Positions 8,679 through 16,659 of a DNA stretch of 64,000 nucleotides are shown here, one piece after another. Made by a program: the position numbers and the translations under genes. This DNA comes from Rhodococcus sp. 105337 (GTDB taxonomy: Bacteria; Actinomycetota; Actinomycetes; Mycobacteriales; Mycobacteriaceae): the NCBI RefSeq assembly GCF_012844225.1, contig NZ_JABAGQ010000004.1:295896-359895 (forward strand). Reading direction: 5' to 3'. Position 1 is the stretch's first letter, and each line of letters starts with the position of its first letter. Under the pieces are notes generated by a model. It was not told the origin of the DNA. It searched no databases and worked only from the letters and a program-made list of their open reading frames with translations.

Positions 8679-9827
8679 ATGCATCGCATCGCGTCCACCG
8701 GTATCCGGAGCATTCTGCGCTCTGCACTCCGCATCGCCGATTCGGCCGAATCATCGGACGGACAACCCTTCTCGGAACCGGAAATCCTCCTGCCGCATCT
8801 GCGGTCCCGCCGGTACGGATGGACACATTTCGGAGTCATGATTCCGGATCTCCCGGAGCCGCACCGGTTCTTCTCGATGATGTCCCTGGTGGGCGCGACG
8901 GGATCCGTCGCATTCGACAACGACGACGCGATCGCCGGGAGTCCTCGCCGCAACGCGGCGCTGGTGGCCGGGACCGCGGCGTCCCATCCCGCGCACTTCG
9001 GCAACTATGCATTCGGCGACACCTTCGTTGCCGAACCGGATGGCTCACTCGTCCGGTTCGGTGACGACCTGACGCTGACCGGCAGCTACCCGGAGTACCG
9101 GCTTGCCGGTCGACTCGGCGGCGTCGATATCGCTTTGCGCCTCACCAATACCGACAAGGTGTCGTGGTTCTTCCGCAACCCGGTCTACAAGCATTTCGGG
9201 CTACTGACCGAGTACGACGGGACGATCACCCATCGCGGGACCACCGCGGAGGTGAACGGGTTGTGTTCCTTCGAATACGGGGCCTGCCCCAGCCCGTATC
9301 TCTTGCGCGACAGTCCACTACCCGCGGCACTCAAGGCACCGCTCGACTACTTCGTGTACCAGATCGTCAATCTCGATGCCGAAAACCAGATCCTGCTGAG
9401 CCGGTACTCCCTCGGCGGAGTCCCGTTCATGACCACCGCGCTGCACCGGTCCCGCGACAGGTACGGCACCCGTTTCGAGAACGTCTCGTTCGAGGTGGTG
9501 CGACTGCGTGACTCACCCGAACCGACGCCGTACGGAGTCCCGATGCAGGTACCGGCCGAGACCCGATTCGTCGTCGTGGACGCCGACGGACACGCGTGGC
9601 TGGATCTGCACGCGACCATGGATACCGAGTTCACGTTCGGTCTCGGCAGCGGATTCGTCACCGGGTTCGCATACAGGGCGGTGTGGCGAGGAGCCGAGGT
9701 CTCCGGACGAGGTTATTTCGAGTTCATCGATCGGCGGTCGCCGGATCGACGGGCTCTTCCAGGCCGCGGGCGCCTCGCCGAATCACCAGTACGGGACACG
9801 CCGCATGTTCGGCGACATACGAACTGA
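8679..9827 (+). CDS. Conserved hypothetical protein, lipocalin/CrtC-like beta fold possible
   Basis: From ATG 8679 (MHRIASTGIRSILRSAL) the frame encodes 382 residues. It is rich in beta-strand patterns with many aromatic residues, such as GWTHFGVMIPDLPEPHRFFS, NYAFGDTFVAEPDGS, YFVYQIVNLDAENQILLSRY and GYFEFIDR. I read this as an actinobacterial family of unknown function with a possible double-lipocalin (CrtC/AttH-like) fold; that is an inference from pattern only. CAGTAT at 8666-8671 is 7 bases before the ATG, suggesting a leaderless mRNA. The last 35 or so residues, after GYFEFIDR, are Arg-rich and overlap the universal stress gene on the other strand, so the functional part probably ends near residue 350. 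Confidence 0.65.
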   Translation: MHRIASTGIRSILRSALRIADSAESSDGQPFSEPEILLPHLRSRRYGWTHFGVMIPDLPEPHRFFSMMSLVGATGSVAFDNDDAIAGSPRRNAALVAGTAASHPAHFGNYAFGDTFVAEPDGSLVRFGDDLTLTGSYPEYRLAGRLGGVDIALRLTNTDKVSWFFRNPVYKHFGLLTEYDGTITHRGTTAEVNGLCSFEYGACPSPYLLRDSPLPAALKAPLDYFVYQIVNLDAENQILLSRYSLGGVPFMTTALHRSRDRYGTRFENVSFEVVRLRDSPEPTPYGVPMQVPAETRFVVVDADGHAWLDLHATMDTEFTFGLGSGFVTGFAYRAVWRGAEVSGRGYFEFIDRRSPDRRALPGRGRLAESPVRDTPHVRRHTN

Positions 9828-10203
9828 CCGAACCGAGTAGCAGCCCGGCGAATCCCCCGTGTCCCCTGCTGCCCACCACGACCATGGTTGCGTCGTGGCT
9901 CGCCTCGGTCAGGACCTGAGCCGGATTCCCTTTGGCGACGCGCTCGCGTAGACCCGGTGGACGGTTCTCTCCGAACGCATCGGTCAGAGCCGTCCCGAGC
10001 ACGCTCGCCGCGTCCACGTCGGGGCGGTAGTCCTCGGGATACGCCACGAATCCGTAGGTGTTCGGAAGCTCCCACGCAGTTACGGCGTCGATGCCCGCGC
10101 CGAGGCCGGACGCGAGTCGCGCTGCCCATCGGAGAGCATTGATCGACGATTCGGACCCGTCGACTCCCACCACCACTCGCGGAGACTCGTTGCTCGAGGT
10201 CAT
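9724..10203 (-). CDS. Universal stress protein (UspA family)
   Basis: A single Usp domain of 159 residues starts VVVGVDGSESSINALRWA. It ends with the nucleotide-binding signature GSRGHGGFAGLLLGSVSSYV (the G-2x-G-9x-G-S pattern), so it is of the ATP-binding class. Such proteins act in the cytoplasm under stress or dormancy in mycolata. The start at 10203 is the first ATG of the frame. The 3' end overlaps the preceding plus-strand gene by 104 bases. An A/T-richer stretch upstream may hold its promoter. Confidence 0.9.
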   Translation of the reverse strand: MTSSNESPRVVVGVDGSESSINALRWAARLASGLGAGIDAVTAWELPNTYGFVAYPEDYRPDVDAASVLGTALTDAFGENRPPGLRERVAKGNPAQVLTEASHDATMVVVGSRGHGGFAGLLLGSVSSYVAEHAACPVLVIRRGARGLEEPVDPATADR

Positions 10204-10274
10204 CGTGCGGCTGCCCTTCGTCGCGGTCCTTCGACCGTAATCGAATGCCGTACGCGACCGCAGGCGAACGCATC

Positions 10275-10289
10275 CGCCTGGTGCAGGCG
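10275..10289 (-). terminator. Short hairpin after secreted-protein gene
   Basis: CGCCTG-GTG-CAGGCG forms a 6-bp stem, flanked by outer GCATC/GATGC arms, a few bases after the stop codon at 10294. No T-run is present. Confidence 0.35.
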
Positions 10290-10293
10290 TGCG

Positions 10294-10704
10294 TCAGATG
10301 CCGGGGATGAACCCCGGATAGACGTAATGGCTGTTTCCTCCGCCCGGCATGGAACTGCCGGTCACGCTGGGTATGTTCGCGGGCAATTTCACGAGCTTGT
10401 GCGGGTTTCCGTGCTCGTCGGCTTGCCAGCAGTCGTACGTCACGCCGTGGAATGCGGTGCACACGATTCGCGTGGAGGTCCCGAAAGGCGACGTGAGCCG
10501 CTCCCGTGCGTCGAGCGGATTCCAGTAGCCCGGGTCGGTCGGGGTGAGGAAGTTCTTCGTCTCGAACGGCACGAACGGCGTGGGATAATCGGGCATCGGC
10601 GGCCATTCGTCGGCGGCAGCGGTCCCCGCCGCGCCCAGGGCGACGGCTACAGCACATCCCACTGCGAGAACACCTCGGGCGACGTATCGCGATACGGAAG
10701 TCAT
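10294..10704 (-). CDS. Small secreted protein
   Basis: The 136-residue product has a clear Sec signal peptide: Arg near the start, the hydrophobic core GVLAVGCAVAVALGAAG, and a predicted cleavage after TAAA. The mature part is Pro/Tyr/Phe-rich with two cysteines (RIVCTAFHGVTYDCWQ) that could form a disulfide. The start is supported by GGAGATCCG before the ATG. Similar short exported proteins are common in Rhodococcus and Mycobacterium, but I cannot assign a function. Confidence 0.8.
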   Translation of the reverse strand: MTSVSRYVARGVLAVGCAVAVALGAAGTAAADEWPPMPDYPTPFVPFETKNFLTPTDPGYWNPLDARERLTSPFGTSTRIVCTAFHGVTYDCWQADEHGNPHKLVKLPANIPSVTGSSMPGGGNSHYVYPGFIPGI

Positions 10705-10811
10705 CGGATCTCCGTTACTGTCGCTGCCCGCTCGTCCGCCGGCAGTTTCGGAAACTGTAGACCGGCGCGGCGGCGATGCGGCCGCGTTTCCGCCATTGGG
10801 TCGGATGGTTG

Positions 10812-11207
10812 TTATCCGTCACTATTCCCGGACCCGCCATTGTTTCCGGATCTGCTCCGGGTCAGTACCAGTCCCGTTCCGACGATCCCGATCACACTGA
10901 TCGCCGGCGCGACCGACGGCCATCCTTCGGATTGCCAGTACACGTCTTCGAGAGTGATCAGCAGTGCCGCCTCGTCGACGATGAGAGCGAGCGCCACCCC
11001 CAACGCTAGACCCATCCACGCTCGCGCTTTCGGAGTCCGGTCGACCAGGCCGAAGATCGCAACACCTGCCAGCAGGACGATCCCCCACAGATACGAGTCG
11101 GGCGCCACCGAACGGCAGAGTGAAAGCGACCCAAGCCAGCACAACACCACGACGCGAGGGATCGATCTGTTTCCACCGCCGAGGAACGCCGCGTTGTGGT
11201 TCAGCAC
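10812..11207 (-). CDS. Small integral membrane protein, N-terminus possibly frameshifted
   Basis: Residues of about 40 to 125 are convincing: YLWGIVLLAGVAIFGLV, then GLALGVALALIVDEAALLI and LEDVYWQSEGW, then a third hydrophobic helix ISVIGIVGTGLVLTRSR. The VDE.ALL...EDVYW pattern recurs in a bacterial membrane family of unknown function. The first 38 residues of this frame look non-native. A better N-terminus (RRGVVLAWVAFTLPFGGARL) lies in another frame starting at 11235. The two would join near 11110-11120 after a small out-of-frame deletion. The gene may therefore be a recent pseudogene. Confidence 0.55.
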   Translation of the reverse strand: MLNHNAAFLGGGNRSIPRVVVLCWLGSLSLCRSVAPDSYLWGIVLLAGVAIFGLVDRTPKARAWMGLALGVALALIVDEAALLITLEDVYWQSEGWPSVAPAISVIGIVGTGLVLTRSRSGNNGGSGNSDG

Positions 11208-11381
11208 AGTCCGACGATCGCGTCTCTGTCATCAATCAGTTGTATCGCAGCCGCTCGGGTCGACTCACGTCAGGTTTCCCACCGATCCAGCGCGGACGTT
11301 CCGGCACCGGATCGCCGATTCAGGGCGTGCGTTGCCGGGTACGCACCGGCGAGTACCCGCCCATCGAATCAGGAGGACGAT

Positions 11382-11636
11382 GTGTCAACCCATCTGACGG
11401 CCGATGATCTGCGCGACCTGCTCAGCTCGTCGTCTCCGGACCCCGTGCTGGTTCTCGAGGAGGGCCGGTTCCACGTCGTGGACGCCGCCGACACCGACGA
11501 GCGCCGTCGAGCATTCGTCGTCGTCACGGGAGAGGAACTGCGGCAGCAGTTGCCGCAGGACCGAGAGCACACCGAGACCGACCTCGAACTGGTGGCGAGC
11601 ACCCTGGAGGCGACGGTCGCACATCTCGGGGGATGA
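11382..11636 (+). CDS. Small acidic hypothetical protein
   Basis: The 84-residue product starts at GTG 11382 (VSTHLTADDLRDLL), chosen because AGGAGG lies at 11371-11376. It is acidic and soluble, and predicted to alternate helix and strand (VLVLEEGRFHVVDA, FVVVTGEELRQQL, ELVASTLEATVAHL). The family is not recognised. It ends 35 bases before a strong hairpin. Confidence 0.7.
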   Translation: MSTHLTADDLRDLLSSSSPDPVLVLEEGRFHVVDAADTDERRRAFVVVTGEELRQQLPQDREHTETDLELVASTLEATVAHLGG

Positions 11637-11670
11637 CCCGGACGACCGGTTCCCACCGACGACGGAACGG

Positions 11671-11704
11671 CGAGGGCCCGTGGGTCGAAACCCACGGGCC
11701 CTCG
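11671..11704. terminator. Bidirectional terminator hairpin
   Basis: A perfect 15-bp stem (CGAGGGCCCGTGGGT pairing with ACCCACGGGCCCTCG) is closed by the tetraloop CGAA. It lies between the stop of the 11382 gene and the stop of the small minus-strand peptide gene, so it serves both. Confidence 0.85.
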
Positions 11705-11722
11705 CTGCGCTCTACGAGCCCG

Positions 11723-11824
11723 CTACAGACCGGCAGCCTCAGCCGAACCGGAGAAGAAGTTCAGGGCCTCGAAGAGGTTCGCGGCGGCGCTGAAGAAATC
11801 TGCCAGGAAGGCCAAATCGATCAC
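11723..11824 (-). CDS. 33-residue amphipathic peptide (porin-like small protein candidate)
   Basis: GTG at 11824 is preceded by AGGAGAAGCACC at ideal spacing. The product begins MIDLAFLADFFSAAANLFEA and ends GSAEAAGL. It is a single acidic, Phe/Leu/Ala-rich amphipathic helix without lysine or arginine. Size and composition resemble the PorA/PorH-type cell-wall channel peptides of Corynebacterium and other short helical peptides of mycolata, but there is no sequence proof. It is followed 19 bases later by the strong hairpin at 11671-11704, consistent with a monocistronic unit. A role in the outer mycolate membrane is inference only. Confidence 0.6.
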   Translation of the reverse strand: MIDLAFLADFFSAAANLFEALNFFSGSAEAAGL

Positions 11825-12011
11825 GGTGCTTCTCCTATCAGGCGGTGCACATCGGTCGTATCAGTGACGTCTGCCACTGGCATCCCATTGTTACCGCATT
11901 CCGCCTCTTCCGCAGCCTGGGGGGCGAGATCGACTCGGGGCGAAGGTTATTGCGGGGATTGTCCGGTTTCCAGAGTCGGTGAAGTGCCCCGCGTACTCCG
12001 ACACGATCGGG

Positions 12012-13469
12012 TCAGTCGAGATTTCCCGACAGGCGCTCGAGGCGCTCCATGCTCACGCCGTCGAGTCCGACGATCTCCACTCGCTTCCCCTTCTCCGCGT
12101 ACTTGTGCTGTACGGAATCGAACGTCGCCACGGTCGAGGCGTCCCATACCTCCGCATCGGTGAGATCGATGACCACGTGCTCGGGATCGCCCGCATAGTC
12201 GAAGCGGTACACCAGGTCGTTGCTCGACGCCCAGAACAGCTCGCCGGACACCCGGTAGGTGCGACTGCCTTCCCCCTCGTCGACCGTCTCCACCCGGGTC
12301 ATGTGCGCGACGCGCCGAGCGAACGCGACCATCGCCGTGAGCACACCCGAAACCACTCCGATCGCGAGATTGTCGGTGACCAGTGTCGCGCCGACCGTCA
12401 CCAGCATCACCACGGTTTCGCTCCGGGGCATCAAGCGCAACGTCCGCGGTGCGATGCTGTGCCAGTCGAGGGTGGTCACCGCGATCACGAGCATCACCGC
12501 CACGAGCGCAGCCATCGGGATGGCCCCGACCACGTCGCCGACCGTCACACACAACAGGAGCAGGAACAAGCCGGCCAGGAACGTCGAGATCCGGGTCCGC
12601 GCGCGTCCCTCCTTGACGTTGATCATGGTCTGGCCGATCATCGCGCAGCCGCCCATGCCACCGAAGAGCGCACCCGCCCAGTTCGCAACACCCTGGCCCC
12701 ACGCTTCGCGGGTCTTGTCGGAACGACTGTCGGTGATCTCGTCGACGAGCTTCGCCGTCATCAGTGATTCCATGAGTCCGACCAGCGCCAGGCCCACCGC
12801 ATACGGGGCGATGATCGCGAGGGTGTCCATGGTGAAGGGGACGTCGGGAATCATCCACGTGGGAAAGCCCCCGGGCAGCTCGCCCTGATCGGCGACGTCG
12901 GGCACGTCGATACCGAAGAGGACGACCACACCGGTGAGTGCGACGATCGCGATGAGCGCGGCCGGCACTGCGGTCGTGAGTTTCGGGATGACCACGATCA
13001 TGACGATCCCCGCCGCGACCAGCGGATACACGAGCCACGGCACCCCGAACAGATGTCGCAGTTGCGCCGCGAAGATGAGGATCGCCAGGGCATTGACGAA
13101 GCCGATCATCACCGATCGTGGGATGAATCGCATGAGTTTCGCGACTCCGGCGACGGCGAGCACGATCTGCAGCGCACCGGCGAGCCAGACGGCCGCGATC
13201 AGATAGTCGAGTCCGTGCGAGGCGACGAGGGGTGCGATCACCAATGCAGTCGCACCGGCCGCGGCGGACACCATCGCCGGCCGACCGCCGACGAACGCGA
13301 TGGTCATCGCCATGATGCAGGACGTGTAGAGCGCGACCTTCGGGTCGACTCCGGCGATCACCGCAAAGGAAACGACTTCGGGGATCAACGCCAGCGACGT
13401 CACCAAACCGGCAAGAACCTCGGTCGTGAGTCGTCGAGGCGAGCGGAGAGTGTCGGACACGGTGTGCAC
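12012..13469 (-). CDS. SulP family anion transporter with STAS domain
   Basis: The protein has 485 residues. A membrane domain of about 10 to 12 helices (1-380) opens with the SulP signature region GLVTSLALIPEVVSFAVIAG. A cytoplasmic STAS domain follows (about 395-485), with the conserved VVIDLTDAEVWDAST segment. Family members import sulfate, bicarbonate or other anions; substrate cannot be deduced. Starts are ambiguous: GTG 13469, or GTG three codons later. Neither has a strong ribosome site. A TATATG hexamer near 13529 on the minus strand could be the -10. No partner gene is adjacent. Confidence 0.9.
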   Translation of the reverse strand: MHTVSDTLRSPRRLTTEVLAGLVTSLALIPEVVSFAVIAGVDPKVALYTSCIMAMTIAFVGGRPAMVSAAAGATALVIAPLVASHGLDYLIAAVWLAGALQIVLAVAGVAKLMRFIPRSVMIGFVNALAILIFAAQLRHLFGVPWLVYPLVAAGIVMIVVIPKLTTAVPAALIAIVALTGVVVLFGIDVPDVADQGELPGGFPTWMIPDVPFTMDTLAIIAPYAVGLALVGLMESLMTAKLVDEITDSRSDKTREAWGQGVANWAGALFGGMGGCAMIGQTMINVKEGRARTRISTFLAGLFLLLLCVTVGDVVGAIPMAALVAVMLVIAVTTLDWHSIAPRTLRLMPRSETVVMLVTVGATLVTDNLAIGVVSGVLTAMVAFARRVAHMTRVETVDEGEGSRTYRVSGELFWASSNDLVYRFDYAGDPEHVVIDLTDAEVWDASTVATFDSVQHKYAEKGKRVEIVGLDGVSMERLERLSGNLD

Positions 13470-13618
13470 CGGAAGATTCTAGGCGCGGCGCGTCCGGACG
13501 CCGTGTCGCGTCGCCGTAGCCGACATCGACATATAGGGTGTGATGCAGCGCACGGTCGTAGCCCGCACCACGCAGCCCGATGAACACCCGTGCTCCACAA
13601 GCACATCCGAGCGGACTC

Positions 13619-13674
13619 GATCGTCATCGCGCCTGATCGTCCAGCGCACGTGATCGTCAGCGGGCCCGATCGTC
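13619..13674. repeat. Four direct repeats of GATCGTC at 16-17 bp spacing
   Basis: GATCGTC begins at 13619, 13635, 13652 and 13668. The intervening bases are GC-rich and only partly alike. The array lies in the 334-base gap between the divergently arranged sulP gene and the small gene at 13804. The spacing is about one and a half helical turns, so it may be a protein-binding array, or it may just be a decayed tandem duplication. Confidence 0.6.
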
Positions 13675-13740
13675 ACAGGACCCCGCACGTTCTACCCGCC
13701 CCGGCGACCCTCACCGCCGAGAACGCTTCCGTCGCCCCGA

Positions 13741-13799
13741 GTTCCGAAGAACCCTGTTCCGAAAACCCCGTTCCCGAAAGCCCGAGTCCGAAAGAAGGA
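13741..13799. repeat. Degenerate 14-15 bp tandem repeat (GTTCCGAAAACCCC type)
   Basis: Four consecutive units are visible: GTTCCGAAGAACCCT, GTTCCGAAAACCCC, GTTCCCGAAAGCCCG and AGTCCGAAAGAAGGA. The last unit contains the ribosome-binding site (AAGAAGGA) of the small gene starting at 13804, so the repeat forms its immediate 5' leader. Confidence 0.6.
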
Positions 13800-13803
13800 C
13801 GGC

Positions 13804-13944
13804 ATGAGCCACGACAGCGAGTTCACCGGTCCGCTCTTCCTGCAGCCGAGCAACCCGAACGACGAGACAGTGCCCGAATCGGTGCCCCAGAGCCCGCCTC
13901 CCGCCGCGCCCGAGTACGAAGGGTTGTTCTCGTCGCGCCCCTGA
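13804..13944 (+). CDS. 46-residue Pro/acid-rich small protein
   Basis: ATG 13804 follows AAGAAGGACGGC, a good ribosome site. The product begins MSHDSEFTGPLFLQPSNPN and ends PEYEGLFSSRP. It has no hydrophobic helix, is Pro/Glu/Ser-rich and is probably disordered. Two similar short motifs, TGPLFLQ and YEGLFSS, sit at the ends, which suggests paired docking or binding elements. The codon usage is ordinary for the region. The function is unknown. A gap of 213 bases with short repeats separates it from the next gene. Confidence 0.55.
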   Translation: MSHDSEFTGPLFLQPSNPNDETVPESVPQSPPPAAPEYEGLFSSRP

Positions 13945-13994
13945 CATCGTCACGTAAATCACACGTCCGCAGGTGCGGTCGCCCCACGCTTCGC

Positions 13995-14034
13995 GACAAT
14001 GCGTGCCCCAGGCCGCACGACGATGCGTGCCCCA
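13995..14034. repeat. Direct repeat GACRATGCGTGCCCCA, period 24
   Basis: GACAATGCGTGCCCCA (13995-14010) and GACGATGCGTGCCCCA (14019-14034) match at 15 of 16 bases. They are separated by 8 bases and lie upstream of the promoter-like elements of the CNNM operon. Confidence 0.6.
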
Positions 14035-14093
14035 CGGGGAGACGACGACTGCACCTGTGTGCCGACGATCGCACTTCCGGCGCACGGGGAACT

Positions 14094-14120
14094 TTGCGGC
14101 AGGCATATCCGTCTTATCCT
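14094..14120 (+). promoter_or_regulatory. Likely promoter of the CNNM pair
   Basis: TTGCGG (14094-14099) and TATCCT (14115-14120) are separated by 15 bases. They are placed about 40 bases before the upstream short frame at 14158. The spacing is short, so the call is tentative. Confidence 0.35.
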
Positions 14121-14157
14121 GTGAAGACCCTTTGTCCGCGAGTTACCAGAGAGAGCC

Positions 14158-14247
14158 ATGAGTCGCGCCAAGCGCAAACCTCGAAGACCCATCCCGCCCA
14201 ACAGTGACGACCCCCCTGTCACCGAGCCCCGGATCCTCCCGTGTTGA
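14158..14247 (+). CDS. 29-residue upstream frame overlapping the CNNM start
   Basis: ATG 14158 opens a 29-codon frame (MSRAKRKPRRPIPPNSDD...) that is very basic at its start and Pro-rich. Its TGA at 14245-14247 lies just inside the GTG start of the next gene (14241). The main gene has no visible ribosome site of its own, so this frame may work as a leader that brings ribosomes to the GTG. Alternatively it is fortuitous. Confidence 0.35.
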   Translation: MSRAKRKPRRPIPPNSDDPPVTEPRILPC

Positions 14248-15620
14248 CCGCCCTCGGAATCGCGTTCGGAATCGCCGTCGTTCTGGCCATTACCGCCGTG
14301 ACCGGCTACTTCGTAGCCCAGGAATTCGCCTACATGGCCGTAGACCGGTCGCGTTTGAAAGCCCGCGCAGAAAGCGGCGACACCTCCGCCGCACGCGCCC
14401 TGTCCGTCACACGACGCACCTCCTTCATGCTCTCCGGCGCACAGCTCGGAATCACCGTCACCGGCCTTCTCGTCGGTTACGTCGCAGAGCCCCTCATCGG
14501 TAGCGGGCTCGGAGAAGCATTCGGCGGACTAGGAATCCCCACCGCAGTCGGTGTGGTGTTCGGCACAGTACTTGCCGTCCTTTTCTCGACAGTCATCCAG
14601 ATGGTCTTCGGCGAACTCGTCCCGAAGAACCTCGCCATCGCACGGCCGGAACCGGTCGCACTGTGGCTGGCACTGTCGACGACGATCTACCTGAGGCTGT
14701 TCGGCTGGCTGATCCGGCTGTTCGACGCTTCGTCCAACCTGCTTCTGCGAGCACTGCGAATCGAACCCGTCCACGACGTAGAGCATTCCGCGACACCCCG
14801 CGACCTCGAGCACATCGTCGCCGAGTCCCGCAACGCGGGCGAACTCCCGAAGGAACTCTCGACGCTTCTCGACCGCATCCTCGACTTCCCCACCCGCACT
14901 GCAGAACACTCCATGATCCCGCGCGCACATGTGGACGTCGTGGACCTCGACGAACCGGTGAGCGACATCCTCGCGAAGATGAGCACCGGGCACACGCGAT
15001 ACCCCGTGGTCGGTACGTCGTCCGACGACCTGCGCGGCGTCGTACATCTGCACGATCTTCTCGACGCCGATGTCCAGACAGGCACAGCTGCGTCGGTGTG
15101 CCGTCCACCGGTCATCGTCCCCGCGACGTTGCCGTTGCCGGACGTGCTGACCGAACTGACCGCCGCGAACGACGAGATGGCGCTGGTGATCGACGAATAC
15201 GGCGGTTTCGCCGGCGTGGTCACGATCGAGGACATCGCCGAGGAACTCGTCGGTGAGATCGCCGACGAGCACGATCCGGCGGCCTCGGCCGAGGTCATCG
15301 TGCGTGACGGCGACGGCTGGCTGATTCGGGGCGACGCCCACCTCGACGAGGTGAGCCGCACCCTCGAACACGAACTGCCCGAAGGTGATTACGAGACACT
15401 CGCCGGCTTGGTCATCACCGAATTCGGTGGCCTGCCCGAGATCGGAGACACGGTCGAGATCCCACTCGATCCCGATCCCGCGGACCTCGTCCACGAGGAA
15501 CGGCCACCACGTCGAATGCTCGTGGCGGAGGTCCGCGACATCGACAAGCATGTGCCGGCCTCGCTCCGCGTGACCCTCGAGAACCGTGACCGTCGAGAAC
15601 AAGGAGGCGGCACACGATGA
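14241..15620 (+). CDS. CNNM/CorC-type hemolysin family membrane protein 1
   Basis: The 459-residue protein has an N-terminal DUF21 (CNNM) membrane domain of about four helices (1-200). Two CBS domains follow (about 215-330, with IPRAHVDVVDLDEP and LVIDEYGGFAGVVTIEDIAEE). The C-terminus is a CorC_HlyC transporter-associated domain (about 345-440). Family members are linked to magnesium or cobalt efflux, with CBS domains sensing Mg-ATP. The GTG start at 14241 lacks a Shine-Dalgarno. The 3' end overlaps the next, paralogous gene by 4 bases (ATGA). Confidence 0.9.
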   Translation: MLTALGIAFGIAVVLAITAVTGYFVAQEFAYMAVDRSRLKARAESGDTSAARALSVTRRTSFMLSGAQLGITVTGLLVGYVAEPLIGSGLGEAFGGLGIPTAVGVVFGTVLAVLFSTVIQMVFGELVPKNLAIARPEPVALWLALSTTIYLRLFGWLIRLFDASSNLLLRALRIEPVHDVEHSATPRDLEHIVAESRNAGELPKELSTLLDRILDFPTRTAEHSMIPRAHVDVVDLDEPVSDILAKMSTGHTRYPVVGTSSDDLRGVVHLHDLLDADVQTGTAASVCRPPVIVPATLPLPDVLTELTAANDEMALVIDEYGGFAGVVTIEDIAEELVGEIADEHDPAASAEVIVRDGDGWLIRGDAHLDEVSRTLEHELPEGDYETLAGLVITEFGGLPEIGDTVEIPLDPDPADLVHEERPPRRMLVAEVRDIDKHVPASLRVTLENRDRREQGGGTR

Positions 15621-16627
15621 GTAATCCCTGGGTTGTCGTGGTCGTCACGGTCGGATTGATCGCGGCGAGCGCGTTTTTCGTTGCCGTGGAGTTCGCCCTG
15701 ATCGCCGCGCGCCGCCACCGGCTCGAAGACGCGGCACCGGACAGCCGGTCCGCGCGTGCGGCCCTGCGCAGCGCGTCGGAACTGTCGGTGTTGCTCGCAG
15801 GATCTCAGCTGGGCATCACGGTGTGCACACTCGCGCTCGGCGCGACGACCAAGCCCGCTGTGCACCACTGGCTCACACCCCTGTTCGGGGCGTGGGGAGC
15901 GCCGCTGTGGCTGGCCGATGTCGCCGGGTTCATCCTCGCGCTGATCGTCGTGACGTTCTTGCATCTCGTCGTCGGAGAAATGGCGCCGAAGTCCTGGGCC
16001 ATCGCGCATCCCGAGAAGTCGGCGACGATGCTCGCGATTCCGATGCGTGGCTTCATGTGGCTGACCCGGCCGGTCATCGTCCAGCTGAACCATCTGGCGA
16101 ACTGGTGCCTCCGCAAGGTCGGTGTCGATGCGGTCGACCAGGTCAGCACGGGCCAGGATTCGGATGCGCTGCGTCACCTCGTGGAGCATTCCGCGACTGT
16201 CGGCACGCTCGACGAGAGGTACCACGGTCACCTGACCAGCGCGCTCGAGCTCGAGGCACTCACTCTCGCCGACATCGTTACTCCCCATCCGCCGAGCAGC
16301 GTGCGGCCGGAGGCCACTGCGCCGGAGATCCAGGAGACGGCCCGTCGCACGGGTCACCTGAGACTGCTGGTGCGCGGCAACGGCCATGTCGACGGAGTCG
16401 TGCACGTACGGGACAGCCTGCGTGCGGACGCCGACGTCACCGCTGCGGATCTGATGCGGCCGGCGTTGACTCTCGACATGTCGGTGCCTGTATACGAGGC
16501 GTTGCGCACCATGCGGGAAACTCGCAATCATTTGGCGACGGTCACAGAAGACGGTCGGGTGGTCGGCTTGATCACCCTCGCCGACGTCCTCGCCAGGTTG
16601 CTCCCGACGGCGGCGGCGCCCGCCTGA
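15617..16627 (+). CDS. CNNM-type hemolysin family membrane protein 2
   Basis: This 336-residue paralogue of the preceding protein has a DUF21 membrane domain (1-190, MSNPWVVVVVTVGLIAA...) and two CBS domains (about 205-330, ending VGLITLADVLARLLP). It lacks the CorC_HlyC domain. Tandem long and short CNNM proteins are usual in actinobacteria and may form a heterodimer. The start is fixed by the ATGA overlap with the upstream gene and by AAGGAGG ten bases before. A terminator follows at 16660. Confidence 0.9.
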   Translation: MSNPWVVVVVTVGLIAASAFFVAVEFALIAARRHRLEDAAPDSRSARAALRSASELSVLLAGSQLGITVCTLALGATTKPAVHHWLTPLFGAWGAPLWLADVAGFILALIVVTFLHLVVGEMAPKSWAIAHPEKSATMLAIPMRGFMWLTRPVIVQLNHLANWCLRKVGVDAVDQVSTGQDSDALRHLVEHSATVGTLDERYHGHLTSALELEALTLADIVTPHPPSSVRPEATAPEIQETARRTGHLRLLVRGNGHVDGVVHVRDSLRADADVTAADLMRPALTLDMSVPVYEALRTMRETRNHLATVTEDGRVVGLITLADVLARLLPTAAAPA

Positions 16628-16659
16628 CGAGCACACGCGCTCGAGCCCGAACACAACCA

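Noticed and set aside
13619..13799. Possible CRISPR array
   Set aside because: Repeats are 7-15 bp, without 25-40 bp spacers, and no cas gene is present.
13999..14124. 41-codon frame starting in the GCGTGCCCCA repeats
   Set aside because: The start lies in the repeats and the end in the presumed promoter; no ribosome site.
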